A stretch of DNA of 7,177 nt from assembly GCA_900319655.1 (NCBI GenBank), contig ONPH01000061.1, forward strand, positions 1 to 7,177. Direction: 5' to 3'. The stretch is from an uncultured Eubacteriales bacterium (GTDB lineage Bacteria > Bacillota > Clostridia > Oscillospirales > Acutalibacteraceae). Positions 1-5,562 of this stretch are shown here, in pieces. How positions within the stretch are numbered: the first letter of the stretch is position 1; each line of letters starts with the position of its first letter. A program made the position numbers and the translations under genes. The notes under the pieces are model-generated. The model saw only the letters and a program-made list of their open reading frames with translations, searched no databases and was not told where the DNA came from.

Positions 1-327
1 TACGCGGATATAGCTGTAGCCCTTGTCGTCCTTCAAAAGAATGTTGTACTTAGGCGTGTGCTGTTTGATAAGACTACATTCAAGGATGAGCGCTTCAAAC
101 TCGCTGTCGGTGATAATGTACTCGAAGTGATCGACGTTGTCGACCATACGGCGAACCTTTTCGGGATGGTTGTTCTGTGAGCCGAAGTACTGGCTGACGC
201 GGTTTTTGAGCGCCTTTGCCTTGCCGATGTAGATTATCTCTCCGCCCTTGCCGTGCATAATGTACACGCCGGGCAACAAGGGCAAAGCCATAGCCTTTTT
301 CCTGAGCTCGCTCATTTTCGGGTTCAT
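1..327 (-). CDS. uvrC: UvrC, excinuclease ABC subunit C, N-terminal 109 residues (runs off left edge)
   Basis: UvrC makes the two incisions flanking a DNA lesion in UvrABC nucleotide excision repair. Only the N-terminal GIY-YIG nuclease domain, which makes the 3' incision, lies in the window. The GIY-YIG core is clear: [10 protein letters not shown] (residues 15-24) then [13 protein letters not shown] (31-43), including the conserved arginine at 43. The SEFEALILE segment (75-83) carries the conserved glutamate region, and [20 protein letters not shown] (88-107) is the typical end of the domain. The ATG at 327 is preceded by AGGTGA at a short distance of 4 bases. A second in-frame ATG at residue 5 would sit 16 bases from that site, so the first was chosen. 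The gene lies just downstream of the HPr terminator. No convincing promoter of its own is visible, so it may depend on read-through or on a weak promoter. Family assignment is very secure; most of the protein is outside the window. Confidence 0.95.
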   Translation of the reverse strand, partial: MNPKMSELRKKAMALPLLPGVYIMHGKGGEIIYIGKAKALKNRVSQYFGSQNNHPEKVRRMVDNVDHFEYIITDSEFEALILECSLIKQHTPKYNILLKDDKGYSYIRV

Positions 328-376
328 AATATCACCTGCCTTTACACAAATTCTTTTTTGCGGATTTTTCTATACA

Positions 377-404
377 GAAAAAACAGGGCGGATATAATCC
401 GCCC
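377..404 (-). terminator. Intrinsic terminator after the HPr gene
   Basis: Read on the minus strand, a perfect 8-bp stem GGGCGGAT / ATCCGCCC (386-393 and 397-404) with a 3-base loop is followed by TGTTTTTT. This is the standard Rho-independent layout, starting 24 bases after the HPr stop codon. On the plus strand there is no T-run after the stem, so it acts in one direction. Two features just beyond it are curious: the T-run can pair with a following A-run (365-371 with 376-382), and ATCCGC occurs again at 360-365. Confidence 0.9.
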
Positions 405-428
405 TTAATGCTAAATGTTCAACACAAA

Positions 429-692
429 TTACTCGGCAAAGCCTGACTCAACAAGCTCTGCAAGACCTTCAACAGCCTCTGTTTCGTCAGAACCGTCAGC
501 GATAATCTTGATTGTTGTACCGCCGATAATGCCGAGCGAAAGAACGCCCAAAAGGCTCTTGGCGTTAACACGGCGCTCCTCTTTTTCTACCCAGATAGTA
601 GCCTTGTATTCGTTGGCCTTCTGAATAAAGAAAGTTGCGGGACGTGCATGTAAGCCTGCCTTGTTTTGAACTAATACTTCCTTAACGTACAT
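429..692 (-). CDS. ptsH: HPr family phosphocarrier protein
   Basis: This is a complete 87-residue HPr, the usual length for the family. It is a cytosolic phosphocarrier that takes phosphate from enzyme I (PEP-dependent) on a histidine and passes it to the sugar-specific EIIA domains of the phosphotransferase system. The active-site histidine is at 15 in KAGLHARPA. The regulatory serine is at 46 in NAKSLLGVLSLGI, the site that HPr kinase/phosphorylase modifies in Firmicutes to signal carbon status to CcpA. Both sit at the canonical positions, which argues against a Crh-type paralogue, since Crh lacks His15. The ATG at 692 has AGAGGG 8 bases upstream. A near-consensus promoter and a terminator bracket it, so it appears monocistronic. 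No enzyme I or HPr kinase gene is in the window, so a role limited to regulation in a genome lacking a full PTS cannot be excluded. Confidence 0.96.
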   Translation of the reverse strand: MYVKEVLVQNKAGLHARPATFFIQKANEYKATIWVEKEERRVNAKSLLGVLSLGIIGGTTIKIIADGSDETEAVEGLAELVESGFAE

Positions 693-765
693 AATTGATA
701 CCCTCTTCTCTTCAAAGTTAATATCGATAACTTAATTATCCTTATTTATGCCTCGATTATTACAT

Positions 766-794
766 ATTATAATCAAAAACTTTTGCAAGGTCAA
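766..794 (-). promoter_or_regulatory. SigA-type promoter for the HPr gene
   Basis: On the minus strand TTGACC (789-794) and TATAAT (766-771) are separated by exactly 17 bases. This is a perfect -10 and a 5/6 -35 at optimal spacing, the best promoter in the window. Transcription would start near 759, giving a leader of roughly 67 bases. The 270 bases between trmD and the HPr gene (693-962) are very AT-rich and otherwise hold no gene that I can see. A weaker possible second promoter, TTGATT (896-901) and CATAAT (872-877) with 18-base spacing, lies further upstream. Confidence 0.85.
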
Positions 795-817
795 TACGAT
801 TAATTTAATTTCGTATT
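793..817. promoter_or_regulatory. Inverted repeat overlapping the HPr -35 box (candidate operator)
   Basis: A perfect 7-base inverted repeat, AATACGA (793-799) and TCGTATT (811-817), has an 11-base AT-rich spacer. The proximal arm overlaps the last two bases of the -35 hexamer (789-794). The arms are 18 bases apart centre to centre, between one and two helical turns. The position suits a regulator binding site, but in AT-rich DNA a 7-base repeat may be chance. It does not resemble a CcpA cre site. Confidence 0.3.
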
Positions 818-962
818 AATATTCACCCGATGTAGAAAATCGAGTGCGTTTATTGTGCACTTTTACAACAAATTATGTAATAATAAACAGTATTAAATCA
901 ACATATAGCAAGATAACCCTGCATTTTTGTTAAAGTATAACAAAAGACTGTGTTTTACCGCG

Positions 963-1655
963 TTAAAGCACGCCCTTGTTTTTAAGCAAATCGGGGCGTT
1001 TTTGGGCGGTAACTTCAAGACTTTTTTCTTTTCTCCACTTCTCAATATTTGCGTGGTGACCGCTGAGAAGAACGTTGGGAACCTCAATTCCGCGCCATTC
1101 GGAGGGCTTTGTGTACTGAGGGTATTCGAGCAGGCCGTTGTAGTGGCTTTCCTCGGTAAAGCACTCGTTGTTTGTGAGCACTCCGGGCACCATTCTGCAC
1201 AATGCGTCGCAGAACACCATCGCAGGGATTTCTCCGCCTGTGAGCACGTAATCTCCGATAGAAATTTCCTCGTCAATAAAGCTGTCGAGCAGGCGCTGGT
1301 CTACGCCCTCGTAATGACCGCAGAGCACGCAGATGTTCTTTATATCCGCAAGCTCCTTGAGTCTTTGCTGGTTAAGCGTTTTTCCCTGCGGCGACATATA
1401 CACAAAGTGCGGACGTTCGCCTGTCTGACGGCAAATTTCCTCAAAGCAAAGCGCAATCGGCTCAGCCTTCATCAGCATACCCATACCACCGCCGTAGGGC
1501 GTGTCGTCAACGCGCCTGTGCTTGTCAAAAGCAAAGTCGCGGAGCTGGTGGGTGTGGATGCTGATTTCTCCGCTTTTTTGCGCTCTGCCGATAATGCTGT
1601 CGTTAAAAACCGGCTCGAACATCTCGGGAAAAAGCGTGATTATATCAATCCTCAT
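963..1655 (-). CDS. trmD: tRNA (guanine37-N1)-methyltransferase TrmD
   Basis: TrmD transfers a methyl group from S-adenosylmethionine to N1 of G37, next to the anticodon of tRNAs reading CNN-type codons, which prevents +1 frameshifting. The 230-residue protein aligns without gaps to E. coli TrmD over at least the first 170 residues. Landmarks are the N-terminal MRIDIITLFPEMF, DDTPYGGGMGML (50-61), the SPOUT knot segments LCGHYEGVDQR (111-121) and SIGDYVLTGGEIPAM (132-146), and LLEYPQYTKP (175-184). Arg154 is kept, but the position equal to catalytic Asp169 of the E. coli/Haemophilus enzymes is Glu169 here. The ATG at 1655 has AAAGGA 10 bases upstream and gives the family-typical N-terminus; a TTG two codons earlier (1661) is less likely. 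The start overlaps the end of rimM by 11 bases, indicating translational coupling. No clear terminator follows. Confidence 0.96.
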   Translation of the reverse strand: MRIDIITLFPEMFEPVFNDSIIGRAQKSGEISIHTHQLRDFAFDKHRRVDDTPYGGGMGMLMKAEPIALCFEEICRQTGERPHFVYMSPQGKTLNQQRLKELADIKNICVLCGHYEGVDQRLLDSFIDEEISIGDYVLTGGEIPAMVFCDALCRMVPGVLTNNECFTEESHYNGLLEYPQYTKPSEWRGIEVPNVLLSGHHANIEKWRKEKSLEVTAQKRPDLLKNKGVL

Positions 1656-2160
1656 CGTCAAAAATTCCTTTCATCGGGCGGATAAGCACATAGCCCTCGT
1701 CGGTGTTCTTCTCGATGATAACGTCGTCGATAACGGGCGCGAGGTACTTTTTGCCGTCGGCGTCGGTAATCTCGTACACGTCGTTCGCGCCTGTGCGCAA
1801 CACGTCGGTGAGGGTTCCGTATTCCTTATCGTTGTCCGCGTCAATCACCCTTGCGCCGATTAAATCCTGCACGAACTCCACGCCCTCGCCGAGAGTGATG
1901 TCATCACGGTTGATATAAACGATTTTTCCGCGAAGTCTTTCGGCTTGGTCGATGGTCTCAACACCCTTGATTTTTGCAAGAACTATATTTTTATGCGGAC
2001 GGGATTTTACCTCAAAAAACGTCTCTCCCTTTTCGTCGAGGTAGAGCTTTTTGAACGCGCATAAAAACTGCGGCGAGTCGCACCACGGCTCGATTCTTAC
2101 CTCGCCTTTTATTCCGTGTGTGCCGACAATTCTGCCTGTTTCCAAAAATTGTTTTTTCAT
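1645..2160 (-). CDS. rimM: Ribosome maturation factor RimM (16S rRNA processing)
   Basis: RimM binds ribosomal protein S19 and helps assemble the head of the 30S subunit. The 171-residue length is normal. The N-terminal RimM barrel begins with ETGRIVGTHGIKGEVR (7-22) and includes the LRGKIVYINRDDI stretch (76-88). The PRC-barrel domain starts around DLIGARV (99-105) and ends with LRTGANDVYEI (121-131), YLAPVIDDVI (139-148) and an acidic tail. The ATG at 2160 has AAGGA 7 bases upstream. It is directly coupled to trmD by an 11-base overlap, the normal rimM-trmD pairing. The upstream neighbour is mutS2 rather than the usual rpsP/KH-protein genes. A GC-rich hairpin (2185-2199) sits 24 bases before the start and could dampen transcription or translation entering rimM. 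Confidence 0.96.
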   Translation of the reverse strand: MKKQFLETGRIVGTHGIKGEVRIEPWCDSPQFLCAFKKLYLDEKGETFFEVKSRPHKNIVLAKIKGVETIDQAERLRGKIVYINRDDITLGEGVEFVQDLIGARVIDADNDKEYGTLTDVLRTGANDVYEITDADGKKYLAPVIDDVIIEKNTDEGYVLIRPMKGIFDDED

Positions 2161-2180
2161 ACTTTATTCCTTATAAATTC

Positions 2181-2203
2181 GGGTGCGGGCAGCGCCCGCC
2201 CTC
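2181..2203. repeat. GC-rich hairpin upstream of rimM
   Basis: A perfect 6-bp stem, GCGGGC (2185-2190) and GCCCGC (2194-2199), closes a 3-base loop. Flanking GGG (2181-2183) and CTC (2201-2203) can extend it past one mismatch. It stands out sharply in an AT-rich spacer. Neither strand has a T-run after the stem, so it is not a standard terminator. Together with the neighbouring heptamers it looks like part of a small dispersed intergenic element, but that is inference. Confidence 0.6.
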
Positions 2204-2207
2204 AATT

Positions 2208-2242
2208 ATTCATTATTCAATATTCATTCTTCATTATTCATT
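2208..2242. repeat. Five tandem 7-base repeats (ATTCATT on the plus strand)
   Basis: Five contiguous heptamers follow in perfect register: ATTCATT, ATTCAAT, ATTCATT, CTTCATT, ATTCATT. Three are identical, one has a single change and one has a first-base change. The array fills the space between the mutS2 stop-codon hairpin and the GC-rich hairpin before rimM. It is non-coding. Slippage would change the mutS2-rimM spacing by 7 bases per unit. Confidence 0.75.
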
Positions 2243-2270
2243 GTAGAACTGCTTTAACGCAGTTCTACAA
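2241..2270 (-). other. 12-bp stem-loop enclosing the mutS2 stop codon
   Basis: On the minus strand TTGTAGAACTGC pairs perfectly with GCAGTTCTACAA (2259-2270 and 2241-2252) around a 6-base loop, GTTAAA, that contains the mutS2 TAA stop. The 5' arm is made from the last mutS2 codons and the 3' arm lies entirely after the stop. No T-run follows, so it is not a classical terminator. It could stabilise the upstream mRNA 3' end, pause RNA polymerase or reduce read-through into rimM. Confidence 0.65.
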
Positions 2271-4617
2271 TAGTTACGCCGTCCTCGCCTTCACCGAAGG
2301 TTCCGAGGCGCTGTGATTTAACGGCTTTATTTGAGCGTAAAAATCTGTTTATCTCGCGTCTGAGCACGCCCGTGCCCTTGCCGTGGATAATGGTCAGCTT
2401 GTTTATTCCCGACAGCACGGCGTTGTCAATCGCCTTATCGACAACCCCGGTTGCCTCAAACGCGGTCAGTCCGCGAACGTCAACCTCGGTTTCGGGACGC
2501 GCGTCCATTCGGCTGGGCATACTGCGCGTGGTAGTCAGCTTTGCCGCAGGAGGCTTAACCTTTGACTTTAAGAGCCGTAGATTTTTGATGTCAACCCTCG
2601 TCTTGATTATTCCTGCCTGAACGAGCACAACGCCGTCCTTGTTCGGCGGCGCGAGCACCGTCGCGTTTTTGTCGATATCGTAAATCAGCACCTCGTCACC
2701 GACCTTAAGCGGACGGGGCAGCTTGTATTCTTCATCGGGTATATTTTTGAGCTTTATCGGGTCTGCTCCGGCTTCCATTTGGTTGATGTCGCGCCTGAGC
2801 TTTGAGCGCTGTTCTGCGGAAAGCTCCTTTTCCCTGCGCGCCTTTTCGAGCTCCTCGACAAGCGCGTCCGCCCTTGCGCGTGTTGATGATACAATGCGCT
2901 GAGCCTCCTGCTTTGCGCGTTCAATCTCGCGCTCGGCGTCGAGCTTTGCCTTTCTGAGCTCATTTTCAGCCTTTTGCTTTTCGGTATTCGCCTTTGCGGT
3001 CAGGCGGTTGGCGTTTTCAAGCTGTTTTTCAAGCCCCTGGCGGCGCTTTTCGAGCTTTTCGACCACGTCCTCAAACTGCCTGCTCTCGGTGGAAACAAGC
3101 TCGTTTGCGCGTTCTACAACGTCCTCTCCCAAGCCGAGCCTGCGCGATATAGCAAACGCATTGCTCTTGCCGGGCACGCCGATAAGCAGACGGTAGGTCG
3201 GCTTTAATGTGGCGACGTCGAACTCGCAGCAGCCGTTTTCTACTCCGTCGGTTCTAAGCGCGAATTCCTTAAGCTCGGCGTAGTGGGTGGTTGAAGCGAT
3301 TTTCGCTCCCTTTGAGCGGAGCTTTTCGAGAATTGCAATCGCCAATGCCGCTCCCTCGACGGGATCGGTTCCTGCTCCGAGCTCGTCTATCAGGCACAAT
3401 GAGCCAGCGTTTGCGAGCTTGATTATCTGGACGATATTCGTCATATGAGCCGAGAAGGTGGACAGCGACTGCTCAATGCTCTGCTCGTCGCCAATGTCCA
3501 CAAGCACTCTGCGGAAAACGCTCAGCTCGCTACTGTCGGCGCACGGCACCAAAAGTCCGCACATAGCCATCAGCGTTAAAAGTCCGATTGTTTTCAGCGT
3601 TACGGTTTTACCGCCGGTGTTCGGGCCTGTGATTACGAGCGTGTCAAATTCGTTGCCGAGGTTTACGTCAATCGGCACGACCTTTTCCTTTTCGATAAGC
3701 GGATGCCGCGCCTGCTTTAGATTGATTTTTCCGCGGTCGTTCATAACCGGCATAGAGGCTCTCATTCTGTAGGCAAACTCCGCCTTTGCAAAGATTAAAT
3801 TTAATGTGCAGAGGTTGTCGTAGCTCTTTATAATCGCGTCGGCGTAGTCGCCTGCGCTCACGGACAGCTCAAAGAGGATACGCTCAATCTCGTCCTCCTC
3901 CTTGCCTTTAAGAAGCTTGATGTCGTTGTTTGCCTGCACAACTCCCATCGGCTCGATAAACACGGTCTGACCGCTCGACGAGGTGTCGTGAACCAAGCCG
4001 GGAACGTTGTTCCTGCACTCGCTGCGGACAGGCACAACATACCTGCCGTCGCGCTGGGTGACGATAGCCTCCTGCAAATATTTTACGTAAGACGAGCTGT
4101 GGATGATTTTATCGAGCACCTCGCGCGCCTTTGATGACGCGGTGCGGATTTTTCTGCGGATATCCGACAGCGCAGGGCTTGCCTTGTCGGAAATTTCATC
4201 CTCGCTGATAATCGCGGTCGTGATTTTATCCTCCAAAAACTTGTTGGAGACAAGTCCGCTGAAATAAATATCGAGCGAATTTTCGACGGAAGCGAACTTT
4301 GAGTGCCACTCCTTTACCGTGCGGATAACGTGTAGAGTCCGCGCGATTTTGAGCAGCTCCGAGGTTGAAAGACAGCCGCCTGCCTGAGCGCGTCTTAAGC
4401 TGCCTGCGCAGCTTACCGCTCCGCCGAAGGACGGCGAGCCGAATCTTCCGCTGAGCATAAGCGCGTCGTCGGTCTGCTTTAATCGCTTGTTTACCTTGTC
4501 AAGCTCAAAGACAGGCTCTAATTTCAATGCCTCCTCACGCGCAGAATCGAGCACTGTCAAGTCGGATAAACGCTGTAAAATTTTATCTAGTTCAAGTGTT
4601 TTGTAATGTCTGTTCAT
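2254..4617 (-). CDS. mutS2: Endonuclease MutS2 (MutS-like ATPase with C-terminal Smr domain)
   Basis: MutS2 is a cytosolic MutS-family ATPase without the mismatch-recognition domain. It has been linked to suppression of homologous recombination and, in Bacillus, to rescue of collided ribosomes. The 787 residues match the family's usual length. In order: a helical core domain (about 1-300); the ABC ATPase with Walker A GPNTGGKT (331-338), signature region SLSTFSAHM (384-392), Walker B LCLIDELGAGTDP (407-419) and the histidine switch STTHYAELK (442-450); a charged coiled coil (about 515-605); a small KOW-like barrel (about 635-680); and the Smr nuclease domain (711-787) with VDVRG (712-716, canonical LDLRG, aspartate kept) and HGKGTGVLR (745-753). 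All ATPase and Smr motifs appear intact. The ATG at 4617 has AGGA 6 bases upstream, and that site overlaps the recO stop codon 8 bases away, so the two are coupled. Confidence 0.97.
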   Translation of the reverse strand: MNRHYKTLELDKILQRLSDLTVLDSAREEALKLEPVFELDKVNKRLKQTDDALMLSGRFGSPSFGGAVSCAGSLRRAQAGGCLSTSELLKIARTLHVIRTVKEWHSKFASVENSLDIYFSGLVSNKFLEDKITTAIISEDEISDKASPALSDIRRKIRTASSKAREVLDKIIHSSSYVKYLQEAIVTQRDGRYVVPVRSECRNNVPGLVHDTSSSGQTVFIEPMGVVQANNDIKLLKGKEEDEIERILFELSVSAGDYADAIIKSYDNLCTLNLIFAKAEFAYRMRASMPVMNDRGKINLKQARHPLIEKEKVVPIDVNLGNEFDTLVITGPNTGGKTVTLKTIGLLTLMAMCGLLVPCADSSELSVFRRVLVDIGDEQSIEQSLSTFSAHMTNIVQIIKLANAGSLCLIDELGAGTDPVEGAALAIAILEKLRSKGAKIASTTHYAELKEFALRTDGVENGCCEFDVATLKPTYRLLIGVPGKSNAFAISRRLGLGEDVVERANELVSTESRQFEDVVEKLEKRRQGLEKQLENANRLTAKANTEKQKAENELRKAKLDAEREIERAKQEAQRIVSSTRARADALVEELEKARREKELSAEQRSKLRRDINQMEAGADPIKLKNIPDEEYKLPRPLKVGDEVLIYDIDKNATVLAPPNKDGVVLVQAGIIKTRVDIKNLRLLKSKVKPPAAKLTTTRSMPSRMDARPETEVDVRGLTAFEATGVVDKAIDNAVLSGINKLTIIHGKGTGVLRREINRFLRSNKAVKSQRLGTFGEGEDGVTIVELR

Positions 4618-4625
4618 AACTTTTC

Positions 4626-5369
4626 CTATGTAATAGCCTTGTAAAAATTAAGGGTTTTGAATTCTTTTTCAAAGCGGTACTGCAAATAGCTTTCCGACGC
4701 GGCGTTGAGCATTTTAAGCCCTTCCTCGCTGAGGGTAAAGGAAAACAGCTTGTCGTCGTCGGAATACACCGTGTGGCGCAGTGCGGTGAGCGCAGCCTCG
4801 CTTAGCTTTACCATTCCATCCGCCTTTATTCCGTGGCAGGAAGCACACTCAATCTCGCCTGTGCGCGGAGAAAAGTACATTTCCTCGGCAGCGTAAACTC
4901 CGCATTCACGGCACATTACCAAGTCAGGCAGATAACCTGCCATTGCCGCAAGGCGCATTTCAAAGCAGGGCTTTACAAGCTCCTCGCTCCGCTTGCCCTC
5001 CGAGATTAAGTAAAGCGAATTGAGCATAAGGCTCAAAAACTTCTCCGCCGGTTGCTCGCGCGGACAGATTGTAAGCGCAAGCTCGCAAAAATACTGCGCG
5101 AGGCAGGCCTTTTTTACGTCGCCGCGGAGCTTTGAGAATATCCGCAAAATCCGCGCGTCACCGATTATGTAGCTTTCCCGGCTTTTGTAAAAGGTGAGCC
5201 GGGAATATGAGAGCAGCGACGACGGCGCGCATTTTTGATTTTTGATATTCTTCGCGCCGCGTACAAACGCCTTGATAACTCCGTGGGATTTTGTCAGGGC
5301 ATAAACGAGCTTGTCCTGCTCACCGATATTCTGTTCTTTGATAATCAGTCCGTCCGTTTGGAACTTCAT
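4626..5369 (-). CDS. recO: DNA repair protein RecO
   Basis: RecO works with RecR (and RecF) to load RecA on SSB-coated single-stranded DNA and to anneal complementary strands. The 247-residue length is typical. The N-terminal OB-fold begins with FQTDGLIIKEQNIGEQDKLV (residues 3-22) and contains VIKAFVRGAK (31-40). A helical middle domain follows. The zinc-finger cysteines are all present: C153 and C156 (MCREC) and C175 and C178 (CASC). The ATG at 5369 has GGGAG 7 bases upstream. Its first 50 bases are shared with the 3' end of yqzL in another frame, and its stop is 8 bases from mutS2. Era, YqzL and RecO in this order is the standard Firmicute arrangement. Confidence 0.95.
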   Translation of the reverse strand: MKFQTDGLIIKEQNIGEQDKLVYALTKSHGVIKAFVRGAKNIKNQKCAPSSLLSYSRLTFYKSRESYIIGDARILRIFSKLRGDVKKACLAQYFCELALTICPREQPAEKFLSLMLNSLYLISEGKRSEELVKPCFEMRLAAMAGYLPDLVMCRECGVYAAEEMYFSPRTGEIECASCHGIKADGMVKLSEAALTALRHTVYSDDDKLFSFTLSEEGLKMLNAASESYLQYRFEKEFKTLNFYKAIT

Positions 5370-5493
5370 CGGTAATCTCCCTTCTCACGGTGTCGGCGCC
5401 CAAGTCCTTTGAACTTTGAATACTTTTGTAGCGGATGTAGTCGAGCACGCTGCCCGTCTGAAAAAACACCTGCCACATATACCATTCATCCAT
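5320..5493 (-). CDS. yqzL: YqzL-like small protein
   Basis: This 57-residue protein occupies the exact slot of B. subtilis yqzL, between era and recO. The N-terminal half, with WYMWQVFFQTGSVLDYIRYK at residues 4-23, matches the family pattern of an aromatic start, a TG pair and a YxxYK-like end. Function is unknown for the family. The ATG at 5493 has an excellent GGGAGG site about 6 bases upstream; a TTG five codons earlier (5508) would fall within that site and is rejected. The C-terminal part (from about residue 41) is polar and is encoded by DNA shared with the first 50 bases of recO, so it may be a poorly constrained extension: B. subtilis YqzL is shorter, at roughly 47 residues. The recO ribosome binding site lies inside this gene, so translation of recO is probably coupled to it. 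There is no signal peptide or membrane segment. Confidence 0.82.
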   Translation of the reverse strand: MDEWYMWQVFFQTGSVLDYIRYKSIQSSKDLGADTVRREITDEVPNGRTDYQRTEYR

Positions 5494-5522
5494 CAAAACA
5501 CCTCCCAAAATAGTGTTTTGAT
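5492..5522 (-). promoter_or_regulatory. Stem-loop over the yqzL ribosome binding site and start codon
   Basis: A perfect 10-base inverted repeat, ATCAAAACAC (5492-5501) and GTGTTTTGAT (5513-5522), surrounds an 11-base spacer. In the minus-strand RNA the loop carries GGGAG of the Shine-Dalgarno site, the 3' arm carries the rest of that site, and the arm ends with the first two bases of the yqzL AUG. The fold would therefore hide the start site of yqzL and, through coupling, could affect recO. It may alternatively be a DNA operator. There is no visible promoter between era and yqzL. Confidence 0.5.
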
Positions 5523-5562
5523 TTTTGAATTGATTATTTAATGAATATTTTTCCTGATTTAA

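Noticed and set aside
872..901. Second promoter for HPr (TTGATT, 18, CATAAT)
   Set aside because: The -35 match is weak in AT-rich sequence, and a far better promoter lies closer to the gene.
925..945. Hairpin after trmD (TTTTGTTA / TAACAAAA) as an intrinsic terminator
   Set aside because: The stem is almost all A-T and no T-run follows on the minus strand; it could be chance in AT-rich DNA.
893..1276. Minus-strand 127-codon frame overlapping the 3' part of trmD
   Set aside because: Out-of-frame shadow of trmD with no ribosome binding site logic and low-complexity composition.
1656..1661. TTG start for trmD two codons upstream of the ATG
   Set aside because: The ATG at 1655 gives the family-typical MRIDIITLFPEMF start and better spacing from AAAGGA.
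927..1685. Long plus-strand open frame of 252 codons opposite trmD
   Set aside because: It is antisense to an unmistakable trmD and the rimM end, shows no recognisable family, and arises from codon bias of the real gene.
2208..2242. CRISPR array or phase-variable coding repeat
   Set aside because: The units are 7 bases, contiguous and without spacers, and they lie outside any reading frame.
5494..5508. TTG start for yqzL at 5508
   Set aside because: It overlaps the GGGAGG site that serves the ATG at 5493, and relatives begin close to the aromatic WYMW region.
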